Source: Scytalidium lignicola (Eukaryota > Ascomycota > Leotiomycetes). Taken from it: a stretch of DNA of 64,000 nucleotides. Within the stretch, counting starts at the first letter, position 1. Every line of letters begins with the position of its first letter. The stretch is taken from the NCBI GenBank assembly GCA_002812745.2, contig NCSJ02000065.1, forward strand, positions 97,605 through 161,604, given 5' to 3'. Positions 33,722 to 45,034 of the stretch are shown here, piece by piece. The notes under the pieces are model-generated. The model was not told the DNA's origin and searched no databases. It worked only from the letters and a program-made list of their open reading frames with translations. The position numbers were made by a program, and so were the translations under genes.

Positions 33722-34712
33722 TAGACTGGAGCGGCGATGTCGAAGGAAATAACGATGATCGTGATAAACACAATCAGGAACGAAGAGCGAACGCCGGTGG
33801 AGATGAGGCCAGTGATGTACCCCGGGTCAGTAACTGTTGGTAGAATAGTGGTTACGTACACGTGATATTCACGTGCCACTGTAAGCTAGTCCCGATTAGG
33901 TAGTGGGAACGAGCGAAGCTCCTACAGCTTCGCCCTCCCACCCCTATTCGAACAACAACCATGGAATAGCACAACAGTATATTACGTATATTACGTACCG
34001 TACTACGTGCTACAGGTGAACCGACAGTAACACACACAGGAAAAGTGGTGATCACGCTGAGGATAGGAAGCGCAGAAAGAGCAGCAGTTCTTGGGGCAAA
34101 AAAGAATCCAAGAAAAGGAGGTAAGAGGGAATAAGAGGTCTCAATCTGGAATGAAAGAACCAGGCACTAACCGCCAAATTCGGTGGGAGATTTTCCTGCA
34201 ACTTTGCATTGAACCGTAATTTGCAACTTGAAAGCTCATCTAGAATAGAAAGATTCTTAATAGAGAAAGAGAGATTTTTGATTGTTATATATAATGTGAA
34301 TATTTTTTTTGTCATCTATAACTCTTCAGTGCGAATATATTTATGTGTGTGTGTGTATTTACCTTTTCCTTCCGAAACAAAAATCTAAGAGTTGGTTATA
34401 GAAGGTTTGCAGATTGTGAGGCTGCCATTTCTTCACTGTCATGCTGATGCGGTAACCGATGAGGATTAGGATTGAGAAATTCCCATTTATTCTTCTTTTA
34501 GGACCGAGTCCGCTGCTGGGATTGGGCTTCACTCTTTATTTTGTTCGCCGTTCCAGAAGGGGAAAGCCAAATAAGAAGGAAAACGTGAAGTCGCGTTCAG
34601 AGAATTTGAATGGAAGAGGAATGGGGAAGTGAGAGATATATGGTAAGAGCCAAAGCCTTGGAAATGTGCTTGAAAGTAGCTTGAATATATGGTGTATTCC
34701 TCATCTTGTATA
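33722..34712. other. Intergenic 3' of DBP6
   Basis: AT-rich, with TACGTA-rich sequence near 33985-34020 and a GT dinucleotide run near 34341-34357. Around 34358-34480 there is weak similarity to the region upstream of the GNAT gene (26530-26640), for example the shared string GGATTAGGATTGAGAA. No gene supported. Confidence 0.45.
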
Positions 34713-37135
34713 TTAGGACTTGCTTTTCAGATTCAGCATCTTGTGGTTAACAGCAGTAGCCTCCTGTCCCAACTTCTCCAGCGCAACCTTATATCTCGTC
34801 CTCATCTCATCACTAAACACCTCAGCCTTTATATTAACTCTTTCAACTTTCTTTTCCTCAGCCCTCCTAATACCCGGTGCTCTTGCAATCTCATTCCAAA
34901 ACCATCTCCCTTCAACATTCGTGAATAGCGTCCATGCGTTCCCCGATTTGTCTGCTCTGGCTGTTCGTCCAACACGGTGGACATAACTGGTTAGACTTGA
35001 AGGTAGGTCATAGTTGATTACGTTTGCAAGGTTGCGAAGATCGAGGCCTCGTGAGACGAGGTCGGAGGCTACGATTATGGAGAGCTTTTCGAGATTGAAT
35101 GCGCGGATGGTGGCTCGGCGGGTGGAGCTGCGGGTTGTTGAGGTTAGGGTGCCGATTGTGTCTGCCCAAGTGGGTTCGAGGAGGGAGAGCAAGCGGCTGA
35201 GTCGGAGCGCGGATTGGTTTGATTTGGTGAAGATTAGAACTCCTCGAGATTTATTGTGTCCATTGATTTGATCTTTCTGAATCTTGCTTGTTGATGAGCT
35301 GGACGAACTTACTGAGGAAGTCTCGTCCGAGCTAGAAGAATCATCGGAATCGTCTTCAGAGCCGGAAGTATCATCATCAGACTCATCTTTTGAACTTGAG
35401 CTCTCATCATCAGATGAACTATCCGAACTGGAACTGTCCTCTTCAGATGAGCTATCTGAACTAGATGCATCTGTATCTTCTTTTGATTTAGTCTTCACGT
35501 GCTTCGATTTCGAAGTTATGGAGACCATTCCGTTAATCTTCAACAATTCCAGAAGATATAGAGGCTTGATACTCTCATCCTCCACCTTAACACCATGCTC
35601 AACCAGCGTTGCAGGTAAGTTATGTGCAAGATCTTCGTCCTCACGCTCGCCTTGCTTCTTCCCAGCGCCCTCAACGATGATCAGTTTCGGGCGATACAAC
35701 TTTAACCCACTTAGTCGACCAACATCTCTAGTCATAGTAGCACTAAGAATAATCTTCCTTAGCCTGTCTTTTCGTAATCTTGCCTGAGGCTGGTATTTCT
35801 GAGGAGCAAGAGCAACCATAACAGTATTCAACCATTGCTGAAAGCTTTGGTCAAGTAACCTATCCGCTTCATCCACAACGAGCCACCGTACCAAGTCCAG
35901 CGTGAATCCAGGCGTCGACTTCAAATGCTCAACCAATCTTCCTGGCGTGCAGATGAGAAGATCAACTTTAGGCACGTACTGAACCACATGGTCAGGGAGC
36001 AATGAGCTCTCTTCTTCATGGTATAACCTCTCATCTTCTCCATCACTCTCGTAATCAGATGACTCCCATCTGGCATTAAGCTTCCTCTGTTGCTCCTCAT
36101 ATGCGGCGGGGTCATAACGTAACTGCTTGTCAATCAAAGCAGCCTGCTCGGTTTTAAATGTTTCATTCCCCACCGCAGTCCCAATCCGCACACGCTTCCT
36201 TCCCTTTCCGGAAAATGCACTAGCGCATACTTCAAAGACTTCCCGTGCTTGAGTGACTAATTCTCTCGTGGGCATCACAATTAGGGCTCGTAATTGTGTG
36301 ATGGTGTTGTGGCTGATGGATTCGACGATTGGAAGTGCATATGATAATGTTTTACCAGAGCCCGTAGCCGCCTCTACCAGAATATCTCCACGCTCTTGAC
36401 GGGATCCTGGAAGGAGTAGAGGTAATACTCCTGCTTGCACAGCAAAGGCTTCTTTAAACCCCTTCGATTGAAGATTCTGTGTGGCATCTTTGTCCACCCC
36501 AAGTTCCGTGAACGATGCTCTGAGTGAGGGCTGTATTCGAGTTGGAGACGCTAGCCATGAAGGTAGAGATGACAATAATGACAATTGTTCGGGCTCAGGG
36601 ACTAGTTCAGGTTGAGGTAGAGGTTCCAAGGCATGCAGTTCCTCTGGAACTTGTTCTGTTGGCTCCGATTGAACTCCTTGCGCCGCTGCTGATTCTGCAG
36701 ANTTTTTTTGCTAGCTTTTCTGCTTTTCGTAATGATTTCGCTCGTTTCTGCAATAGTTTCTTGTGCTTCGAATTCACATCATCGTCTGTGGTATCCTCGT
36801 CCTTAGCCCCGTCCTCTTCCTGCTGTGCTTTCTCGGCATCCTTCTCCCCCTCATTTGAAGACCTTTTCNTTTTTCTTTTTCTTTTTCTTATTCTCAAAAT
36901 CGACTATATTTTCGTTCTCTAATGTAATAGCAGGCTCAGGTTTTGGCTTGGGTATCGTAGAATGGTCCTGGTCTCTATCTTTTCGCTTTTTGTGTTTCTC
37001 GCTCTTCGATTTCTTCGGAGTGGGTTGCTCCTCCTCTTTCACCTCATCCAGCTTCCGTTTTGCCCGAGAACCTTCTGGTTTTCCTTTTAGCCCATCCTTC
37101 GCAAGGTTGTATCCAGAATCGTATTCTGGCGCCAT
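34713..37135 (-). CDS. DBP6: ATP-dependent RNA helicase Dbp6 (two apparent frame breaks at Ns)
   Basis: A DEAD-box helicase of the nucleolus needed for early 60S ribosome assembly. The start is the ATG at 37135. The N-terminal 150 residues are Lys/Glu rich. The core carries AATGSGKT (Walker A), [25 protein letters not shown] (DEAD), [30 protein letters not shown] and [14 protein letters not shown] long Ser/Asp insertion between the two RecA lobes is typical of Dbp6. No introns are needed. Translation is interrupted at the Ns at 36869 and 36702, both beside poly-A/T runs, and reading continues in another frame each time with uninterrupted protein-like sequence ([20 protein letters not shown] between them). 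This is most simply homopolymer miscounting. The 278-bp gap to GPI3 is a shared promoter. Confidence 0.92.
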
Positions 37136-37413
37136 TTTGTGGCACACAATTGTACTGTCAGAATTTCTTGAAAATGTAATTATTAGAGCCCCAAAACTTT
37201 ACAAAAATATATTGCCGCCTGACACCGCCTTCAATGCCGACCTAGGTCCAGACCAACTTGCATGCGCGAATGTTGCTTACTTCTCCACCTCCTCCCTCAA
37301 CTGCGAGGGGAGACAATGAATCTGCCGTTATAGAAACCAGCCTCAAGCTGGCGCTTGCACAGCTACAGCTACAGCTACATTCTTTTCTATTCTGGCCTTG
37401 AGGCTCCCTCAAG
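37136..37413. promoter_or_regulatory. Bidirectional promoter, DBP6 / GPI3
   Basis: Only 278 bp separate two divergent start codons, one for ribosome assembly and one for GPI-anchor synthesis. It contains CAGCTACAGCTACAGCTACA-type triplets near 37360-37379, close to the GPI3 start. Confidence 0.65.
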
Positions 37414-38972
37414 ATGCCGTATAACATCGCTATGGTCAGCGACTTCTTCTTCCCTCAACCAGGGGGAGTAGAAAGCCATATCTACCAACTCTCGTCCAAG
37501 CTCATCGACAGAGGACACAAGGTCATAATAATTACGCATGCATACAAAGGACGCACAGGAGTGCGCTACCTCACCAATGGATTGAAAGTTTATCACGTCC
37601 CTTTCCTCGTCATCTACAGAGCTTCGACCTTCCCGACTGTCTTTTCCTTCTTTCCCATCTTTCGCAATATCGTCATAAGGGAGCAGATAGAGATCGTGCA
37701 TGGACACGCCAGTTTGAGCAGTCTCTGCCATGAGGCCATATTACATGCGAGAACCATGGGACTTCGGACTGTGTTTACGGATCATTCACTCTTTGGATTT
37801 GCGGATGCGGCCAGTATTTTGACGAATAAGTTGCTAAAGTTTACGCTCAGTGATGTAGACCATGTCATATGCGTCAGTCATACATGGTATACCCGTCTTC
37901 AGCGCTAATATTTGAGAAAATAAGCTGATTGATCTACCACAGCAAGGAAAATACTGTCCTTCGAGCATCTCTGGACCCGTTAATGGTCTCCGTCATCCCC
38001 AATGCCGTCGTTGCGGAGAACTTTCGACCCCTCAGCCACCCCTCCTATCCTCCTGAATCCAACAACCAAGCATTCGGATACAACCCAGTCCCATCACCAC
38101 AACACCTCAGCCCTCATGACACAATCACGATCGTGGTTATCTCTCGCCTCTTCTATAATAAAGGGACTGACCTGCTCGTTGCCGCTATCCCCCGCATCCT
38201 CGCATCCCATCCCAACGTCCGGTTCATCATAGCGGGCTCAGGCCCCAAGGCCATAGATCTTGAGCAGATGCTGGAACGCAATGTTCTCCAAGATCGAGTT
38301 GAAATGCTGGGTCCGGTACGGCATGAAGAGGTCCGCGACGTCATGGTACGAGGCCACATCTACCTCCATCCTTCTCTGACCGAAGCCTTCGGCACCGTAA
38401 TTGTCGAAGCAGCCTCATGTGGGCTCTATGTCGTCTGTACACAAGTCGGCGGGATCCCAGAGGTGCTTCCAGCACATATGACCGTCTTCGCCAAGCCGGA
38501 AGAAGACGATCTCGTCGCCGCAACTGGACGCGCAATCGCTGCGCTGAGAGCAAACCGTGTGCGTACCGAGAAGTTCCACGACCAAGTCAAGATGATGTAC
38601 TCCTGGACAGACGTGGCGCAGCGCACAGAGCGCGTCTATGACGGCATCTCGGGCGCGCTGAGCGAGTCTGAGTTTTATGGGTATGATTCGAATGGCGGAG
38701 GTGGAACGAGAGGGCGATCAGGGGTGCAGAGCTTCGCACTGATTGATCGGCTGAAGCGATACTATGGGTGTGGGATCTGGGCTGGGAAGCTATTTTGCTT
38801 GTGCGTGGTGATTGATTACTTGCTCTTTATCCTGCTGGAGTTTGTGGCGCCTCGGGAAAACATTGATATTGCGAAGAATTGGCCTAAGAAGGGACACGAC
38901 GAACGGGTTAGTAGAGAGAGGGTTCGGAAGGGAAGTACCGGTACTGCTGGTTTACGCAGGGATACTGGGTAG
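37414..38972 (+). CDS. GPI3: GPI-anchor N-acetylglucosaminyltransferase catalytic subunit (PIG-A / Gpi3)
   Basis: Catalyses the first step of GPI biosynthesis, transfer of GlcNAc from UDP-GlcNAc to phosphatidylinositol on the cytosolic ER face. Exons 37414-37886 and 37943-38972 (phase 2, CAG acceptor) encode 500 residues. The N-terminus is [20 protein letters not shown], the PIGA N-domain. [32 protein letters not shown] and the spliced [17 protein letters not shown] are near-invariant in the family. The GT4 domain shows [15 protein letters not shown] and [20 protein letters not shown] with the E-x7-E-like catalytic pattern, then [16 protein letters not shown]-terminal membrane segment (about 445-465, [19 protein letters not shown]) anchors it in the ER. 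The splice restores the conserved Cys of HTCKENT, so the model is secure. Confidence 0.96.
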
Positions 38973-40410
38973 GAGGAGTTTAAGGCTGTCGGATTGTTGA
39001 TCCACGTGCTGTGGTTGTATGATTGTGCTTTGGTTTTGTGGAAAATGTTAATTAGATACCCCCTTATCAATCTAGAAAAACATGGACGTTTGGGTCTGGA
39101 CTGTGGTGCTTTGTTCTTTTTGGGTGACAAGCTGTGCATAGTAAAGTTTCGAGTCAAGCCCATTCGTTATAGATGATGCTCTGCTGCTTTTCATGGCCAG
39201 ATTATTTTGTACTATTTCATTATTAAAGCTGCGTTGGCTTTACAACCGCTTCCTGGATTAAAACTCGGACTGAGTTCAGTTCTCGTTTCCAATGGCGATC
39301 ATATCCCAATTGCGCACATTCTCTGTATTTTGATAAAAAATGCCTCGGAATGCGCCCAGAATCTTACATGTCTCTATTGACTCCATTGACTGCATCCAAA
39401 TTCTTGTTGTGCTTATCGTCCAGCCCTTCCAGCCATCAGTGCCTCTTCCAACATTGAATTGATATTATGCACGAAAATATGCATTATAGACAGGTCAATG
39501 AATTTTAATGTTACCGGCTTTCCAACTCTAACCGATATTTGATGACGAGTTCTTATAGAATTTAGAGTAGTGTTATTTAGAGAAAGGAAAGTCGTTGCTG
39601 ACAGCAGCAGCAGCTCAAATTTTGCCTCTCAAATCTAGATGTTATCGGCTCAGTGAAGATGGCAGGCGTTATGCGAAGGAAATTGAGCTTAAGCGAATAT
39701 AAGCGAATATAAGCGACTAATATAAAGAGAGTGGAGCTGTCAGATAACTATAGCTCAGCACAATCCAAACATTTTACATAGAGCCCTCGATCGTTACCAG
39801 CAGAGTGGATAGACCTAGCTTGAGCTCTACAATGCGTATCTATTCTAACGAATATTAAATATTCATGTTTGTAAGCGCAGACTATATAATTCTCCTTAAG
39901 AGATTTGCAGAAGAATTTCAAGGAATATGATTAGTCGGCGATGCTTGTATGATGTATCTCACGTACGGTTATATGTGTTAAGAGCTTAAGCAATCCGTCG
40001 TTCATGGGCTTTCACTCTGTTGGTAGGCAATGATCGTTTCCTGTGTCGAGCGGAGGAGGTAGGAAAGGGTATAACTAGAACAATAGACTCATAGGAGTCT
40101 GCCCAAGGTAATAGTGTTTGTTATTATTATGTGAAAGATCAGGTTCATAAAACATGTATGAAGTTAAAATAAGGCAGAGAGGAAAAAGCAATATGGTGAA
40201 GCGGGAAGCCAAGGAAAGCCTGAGGACAGAGAAAATAATGAAGTAGTGCTTCTCAGAGTTTACTTTTAGAGTCCTGCGTACCTGGCCAAGCCTACGTAGC
40301 ATCCATACTTCCACCCATCGAAGAGCAACGACATCGCCCCCACAGTAAACCGCCTACGTTGCAGCCCCTCGCGCTGCAAAACATGCATGCTTACCACCAG
40401 CTGGTAAAAA
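38973..40410. other. 1.4-kb intergenic spacer before the terpenoid locus
   Basis: AT-rich. A short direct repeat AAGCGAATAT / AAGCGAATAT / AAGCGACTAAT lies near 39693-39722. No gene supported. It separates housekeeping genes from the cluster that begins at 40411. Confidence 0.5.
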
Positions 40411-42351
40411 TTAATGTAGAGCCANCTGGCGCAGGCAGAATTCGTTAGTGAGGTAAGTGAAGGTCTGGCCAGGTGCCTGCTTCCTGAACGCCTCCACTGT
40501 CAGGTCGATATACTCATGCATCAATTTAGCAAGCTCATCAAGCTCGCCTTGATCCATGATGTCGTAATGAAGTGCGAGGTCACGAATGAGTTGTACCACG
40601 AGGGTCCCTGTCTCTAGAGGACTACCATCGTCTCGCCACCATTGTTGCTGTCCGCTGATAAGTGAGAGGCAGTGTTCGACTGCGCTGTTCGTATCGTGCA
40701 TTGGCAAGACTCGTGTAATCACACGCAAAGCAGTGTCGACCGCGGGTCCGTCTTGGCATATACCAAAATCTGACGCCAGTGTGGTTGAATTACTGTCCAT
40801 GTTCCAATTTTTATCAAAAGTGCCTTGATCGTTTGATACAGCACTTCTTACATTGCCCATTTTGGCGTTGGATGCTATAACAGGGAGCCCGGCAAAGAGT
40901 GCGTCTTGACACTCTTGATAATACAAGCCAAGTTGTTGCAGCGCATTGTACCGTGGACAGAGGGCATACCACACGCAGGAGCCCATCGCCATGTCGTGTG
41001 CCCATTGGTGCATGTCTGAACTGCACCTGCAAGATAGCACGACATCAGCGTCGCGAGTTATCGCTGCGAGGAACTGCTGAGCGACTTGACCTCCGTTCAC
41101 TATAGTTGCGAAGGCAAGCGTGTTCATGGCTTCGTGCATAGTGATGTCGGACTGCAAGTCCGTCAAGTCATTGTACTTGAACAGATTGGAGGTTGCAAGC
41201 CTCACCAACCGACAGGTCGTGTGTCCAATCATCGTGGCACCGAACGTTTCAGGGCGTTCTTCGCTGAGAGTCCCACCTAGGGTTGCTAAGTACGATGCAA
41301 GCATCGATCCATCAATCATCCGCAGGTTGACGAGCTCCAGAGGATCTGGGAGCGCTGCAACCAGTGCCGTGCGTGTGGCAGGCGCGCCTTGCTCGTGGAG
41401 CGATACACGCCATGGAACGATGTCACGCGCCAACAGAGCTCTATATCGTATCACACTTGTGGCCGTCCAGATTGCAGCACGCGCGCCAGGCGAAGAGGTT
41501 ATAAGTGGCGAGCTCATCCCGTCAAGTCCTAACTTCAAGTGATCTTGCGCCGACCCCAAGTTGCCACCATCTAGAACGTCAACATAGTCCGCATACGTTG
41601 GAAAACATTCTGCCGCGCTGGATGTGAGCAGTGTGCCGCTCTCAGCGCTGGAGAGTACGGAAAATATGTACCAGGTATGCCAGTGGCCCAATACCAGATC
41701 TCGCATTCCTGTCTCCTGTCCTGTGAGTTCCCGCCAGGCAGTTATCGTCTGTGTTGTAGCCACCGCTTTGTCAATGCTTTGTGCCGGCCGTCGTAGACGT
41801 GGTGTTAATTCAGAAGATGCTGAATGCATTGTGTGGATAACTCTTTTGATCGCGGGACAGAGTTCCACAGTTGTAAGCATAGTATCGGCCCATTTGATGG
41901 CGTGCTCTAAGCAAATGCGACCAGACGTTGGTTTCTCTAGTGTGTAGTCTTTGACGCTATAGCCCTTCCAAATTGTAGGCGCTTCAGCATCTCCTTGTGA
42001 ACCCTTTGCTCTTGATATAGCACTTCGTCTCCCAGCCCACAAGGATGATTGTAGGTCTTGCGGTGCATCTTCGGTCATTATGCCCATGTCCTGCAAGTCT
42101 TCATCTGCAACTCCTGGGTCGTCAACGACTTCGTCATACGCCCATAACTTCTCCCAGCGAGTCGCCAGCTGTTTAGCTTTCTCTTCGTCGTACTTTACGC
42201 GCAGCTCACATGCTTCGCATCCTAGAGTGGTCTGCACTGTCATACTCGTCGGATCTTTGGATGTAATAATTTGTTTGAATCGCGCATGGTATTGGTCCCT
42301 ATCTCGAAGACACTTCGGCCAAAGCTGCTTTTGCGTATCTGTGCTGGCCAT
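40411..42351 (-). CDS. Unrecognised 646-residue protein; candidate divergent class I terpene synthase
   Basis: One intronless frame from ATG 42351 to TAA 40411. No family is obvious at first sight. It lacks a DDxxD motif and any PKS, P450 or oxidoreductase signature. It is rich in hydrophobic helices from about 200 onward. Features in class I terpene-synthase order are an Asp-rich segment ADYVDVLD (D255, D258, D261), the pyrophosphate-sensor/effector triad form RMIDG (R344, D347, G348), an NSE-like segment KYNDLTDLQSD (N394, D398, D402) and WYALCPRY ending in an RY pair (467-468). Spacings (about 90, 50 and 73 residues) are close to those of characterised cyclases. About 240 residues precede and 180 follow this core. 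The N at 40425 falls in the fourth codon from the end. Next on the same strand is GGPP synthase, which would supply the substrate. What is seen is the motifs and context. The enzyme class is inference. Confidence 0.55.
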   Translation of the reverse strand: MASTDTQKQLWPKCLRDRDQYHARFKQIITSKDPTSMTVQTTLGCEACELRVKYDEEKAKQLATRWEKLWAYDEVVDDPGVADEDLQDMGIMTEDAPQDLQSSLWAGRRSAISRAKGSQGDAEAPTIWKGYSVKDYTLEKPTSGRICLEHAIKWADTMLTTVELCPAIKRVIHTMHSASSELTPRLRRPAQSIDKAVATTQTITAWRELTGQETGMRDLVLGHWHTWYIFSVLSSAESGTLLTSSAAECFPTYADYVDVLDGGNLGSAQDHLKLGLDGMSSPLITSSPGARAAIWTATSVIRYRALLARDIVPWRVSLHEQGAPATRTALVAALPDPLELVNLRMIDGSMLASYLATLGGTLSEERPETFGATMIGHTTCRLVRLATSNLFKYNDLTDLQSDITMHEAMNTLAFATIVNGGQVAQQFLAAITRDADVVLSCRCSSDMHQWAHDMAMGSCVWYALCPRYNALQQLGLYYQECQDALFAGLPVIASNAKMGNVRSAVSNDQGTFDKNWNMDSNSTTLASDFGICQDGPAVDTALRVITRVLPMHDTNSAVEHCLSLISGQQQWWRDDGSPLETGTLVVQLIRDLALHYDIMDQGELDELAKLMHEYIDLTVEAFRKQAPGQTFTYLTNEFCLRQXALH

Positions 42352-43634
42352 ACTGCTAAGACAACCAGGTAATGTTCAAAGCTGGCTGCACCAAACTGTA
42401 CTTAATATTCAGCGAGTAACTTAGACACAGCACTGCCACTTGGCCATTTGCGGGAGAGCAGCCTTTTTTAACTATCTGAGACACTTCTGCTTTTATAATG
42501 ATATCATTAGTAGCCCAGTACATTACGATCAAGGGGTTTTGTATGCTTCTTATATGAGCAACGCTGTGCTTACATCGCAATAAATTGCTTACTTTCTAAA
42601 CACCACCATAAGCAATGTCTAACAACGAATATCTTTGTATTATTTCGGTGAATGGATTTGCAGACTGGAATGTGCTCGCATTTCCCAACCCTGGCATAGA
42701 GGTAAGGCTTCTCTCCCCCGCCTTTGGCATTAAGATTTGATTCGAACTCCGTAGGTCGATAACCGGGCAGGGGAGGTAAGCATCATGCATAGAGGACCGA
42801 CTACTTTGCTACAGTACTGTTCGTCCGTACCGTACTGGACTTGTTCGGAGTCCGGAGATGGAGATAAGCAGGCGTGTACGTGAAGTGGCTACTTACCGTG
42901 GCACATCACCGACGAACACGATCGCTAAATTGAACTGCTCGAACGTTATGCTTACAATAAGCAAACTACTTTTTGCTAACATGTACAAATCACCAAGTTG
43001 CTACAGTTAAACCTCCATAACTCAATACAATACTGTATATCCCATTAGTTATTATCAACGTTTCAAATTGCCTAAAACGATATAGTTAACTCAGAAAATT
43101 TAAGTAAAACGTTATTTATTCCACATTAGGCTTAGTTTACCNTTTTTTCCCAGGCTTATTTACAGTATTACGTAATACCTCTTAAATCACCTCGATAACT
43201 CGATATTTTTGCCCAAAAGGACTCGATATATCAAATATCAAANTTTTTAATCCGTACCAAAAAATTATAGAAATATGAAGGCTTAACTGTAAAAGGATCA
43301 GTTTGAAGGATTAAAAAAGCTACGAAGAAAGTCGGCTTAAAAATAGATGGATAACTTAGTCAATGAATACAGTAAAAGGGCCTAATTGCCATATTGTCAT
43401 CCCTGTTATAGCGTCTGTTATTATACTCCTTCTTCTTCCCTTCCACGATTTACTCATAAATCAAATATGGAAGCCGCCCTGTTATAGTAGAGTTCGTTGC
43501 AGCATCTAGATAACTAATACTTCTACTGATTAGAAATCTCAGATACACCAATTTTTATGAATTATATTCATCAGGCAATGGTGTGTTTTAATTCACAGTA
43601 TTATAGTACGATTAAACTGAACTTAACCGTCATC
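42352..43634. other. Intergenic between candidate cyclase and GGPP synthase
   Basis: AT-rich, about 1.28 kb. It holds the cyclase promoter and a pogo-type miniature element at 43004-43289, annotated separately. No gene seen. Confidence 0.6.
43004..43289. mobile_element. Pogo/Fot-type MITE (Tc1-mariner), 286 bp
   Basis: The ends are CAGTTAAACCTCCATAACTC and, inverted, CAGTTAAGCCTTCATATTTC (16 of 20 match), each flanked by TA (43002-43003 and 43290-43291), the mariner target duplication. The interior repeats ACTCGATA-type strings. It has no coding capacity. The arm differences are mostly C/T changes, as repeat-induced point mutation would give. Ns at 43142 and 43243 border T runs. Confidence 0.75.
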
Positions 43635-45034
43635 TCATACCCCTACCGCGTGGTCCTCTGGCTTGTAACATATTGCTCTCATGTGCTCATCGAGTATATC
43701 CAGAAGTTTCTCAAGCATAGAATTCTGATGACCTAGATTTGCCAGCTGGCCCTTGGCATAGACTTGAAGCTCCTTTAAGAATCTTCTTGTATATTCAAAG
43801 CTTCTGGACTCATTCTCAAGGTACCGCACTATGTATGCCTTAAGGTGATTCTCCTGCGGGCGACTTTTGAGAATCTTGATGATCTCGCAATCAGGGCCAG
43901 CCTTGCTCAGAGCATGAACGATAGGGAAGGAAAATTTCCCCTCACTAATGTCGTCGCAGTAGCCTTTAGTAGTTGCCATCTGAAGTTTGTTTGTAAGAAT
44001 TTGGCGGATTCATTGAGCGAGTGGCTGACTGACCTTGCCATCCAATAGGTTCTTGTAGTCGTCCAAGACTTGATATATGATACCGAATATGTCTGCCAAA
44101 GGTTCTAATCGCTTATCTGACTTACCGCTGGTAGTTTGAAGTAAGCGTAAGGCCAGTCGGAACAGACCACCGGTCTTGTTTGATACCATCTGGAGATATT
44201 CATCGAGAGTTGGTGGTGTGAAGGTGTCACGCCAGTACAGTTCCATCCCTTGGCCCCGATGGAGATATAGAAGCTCTTCTTCAAATACCCGCACTGTCTT
44301 TTCCCAATTTGGTAATGAACAAAGCTGATGTTGTGCTTCAAAGTACATGTAATTTGCTGCGTTGATGGTCTGGGCAATACCATATACAGAGTGTGTGACT
44401 GGCATACCGCGACGGAGCTTCGAGCCGTCCTGTATGTCATCGATCCTGTGATCATTAGGCGTTTAGTAGTTGATCTATGTTGGAAAGGAGGGTTTACATA
44501 AGTGATGCGTTGTGTAGAACTCCAACAATATTCGAGACTATTGTACATTGCTCCTCAGATATCTGGAACCACTCATTGAAGGCCATGATTAACAGACTAC
44601 GAAAATTCTTCCGTGGTAGTCCTGCCATATATTCATATGGTGCTCTAATGGCCTGAGTTAGAGGTTAGTCTTGCACACTAACTGGACAGTCCAAACTTAG
44701 GATATTTAGGATTTACTGCTTCGTCTTGGTCCCGCCATATTTTGAATCTTCCTGATCTAACAGATTCAATCTCAGGACTATCTGGTTGGCCTGAAGATGG
44801 CAGTAAATTTGCCCGCTCATGCCCTGTAAAACTGTTCCTGCGACTATGGTAAGGTTGAGACTCTGATTCAGCAAGGTCCAGCGGAACCAAGGTTATAGCT
44901 TGATTTAAGCTTGAATGTGACAGACAAATTCCAGTTGGGCTCTTCAGTTGCGTTAAGAGCTCGGTGGTAGGGATCTTGCCTGCTATTCTATCATCGTAGC
45001 CTGGGGAGTACTCGCTCATGTCGAAGTGCGTCAT
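43635..45034 (-). CDS. Geranylgeranyl diphosphate synthase (secondary-metabolism type)
   Basis: Makes C20 GGPP from FPP and IPP. Four exons (44717-45034, 44498-44652, 44034-44445, 43635-43979) give 409 residues. The first 106 residues are a poorly conserved leader. The prenyltransferase fold starts [20 protein letters not shown], then [20 protein letters not shown] with the first Asp-rich motif DDIQD spanning a splice. [46 protein letters not shown] and [14 protein letters not shown] follow, then [14 protein letters not shown] as the second motif. The residues before DDIQD are small (Ala-Ser-Leu-Met-Ile), which fits a C20 rather than a C15 product. The intron 1 donor was chosen as GTAAAT (44716), giving DEA|AIRAP. 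The start is uncertain: the frame is open up to an ATG at 45256. A housekeeping GGPPS would not normally have this leader or this neighbourhood. Confidence 0.9.

Noticed and set aside
33985..34020. TACGTA-rich stretch as a possible CRISPR-like or telomeric repeat
   Set aside because: Too short and irregular; CRISPR arrays are not expected in a fungal nuclear genome.
35284..35787. 167-codon Glu/Ser-rich plus-strand frame
   Set aside because: Antisense shadow of the Ser/Asp insertion of DBP6.
40411..42351. Alternative reading of the 646-residue protein as a bifunctional CPS/KS-type diterpene synthase
   Set aside because: No D-x-D-D class II motif. A DGPAVDTA string at about 534-541 is only superficially similar and lies on the wrong side of the NSE-like segment.
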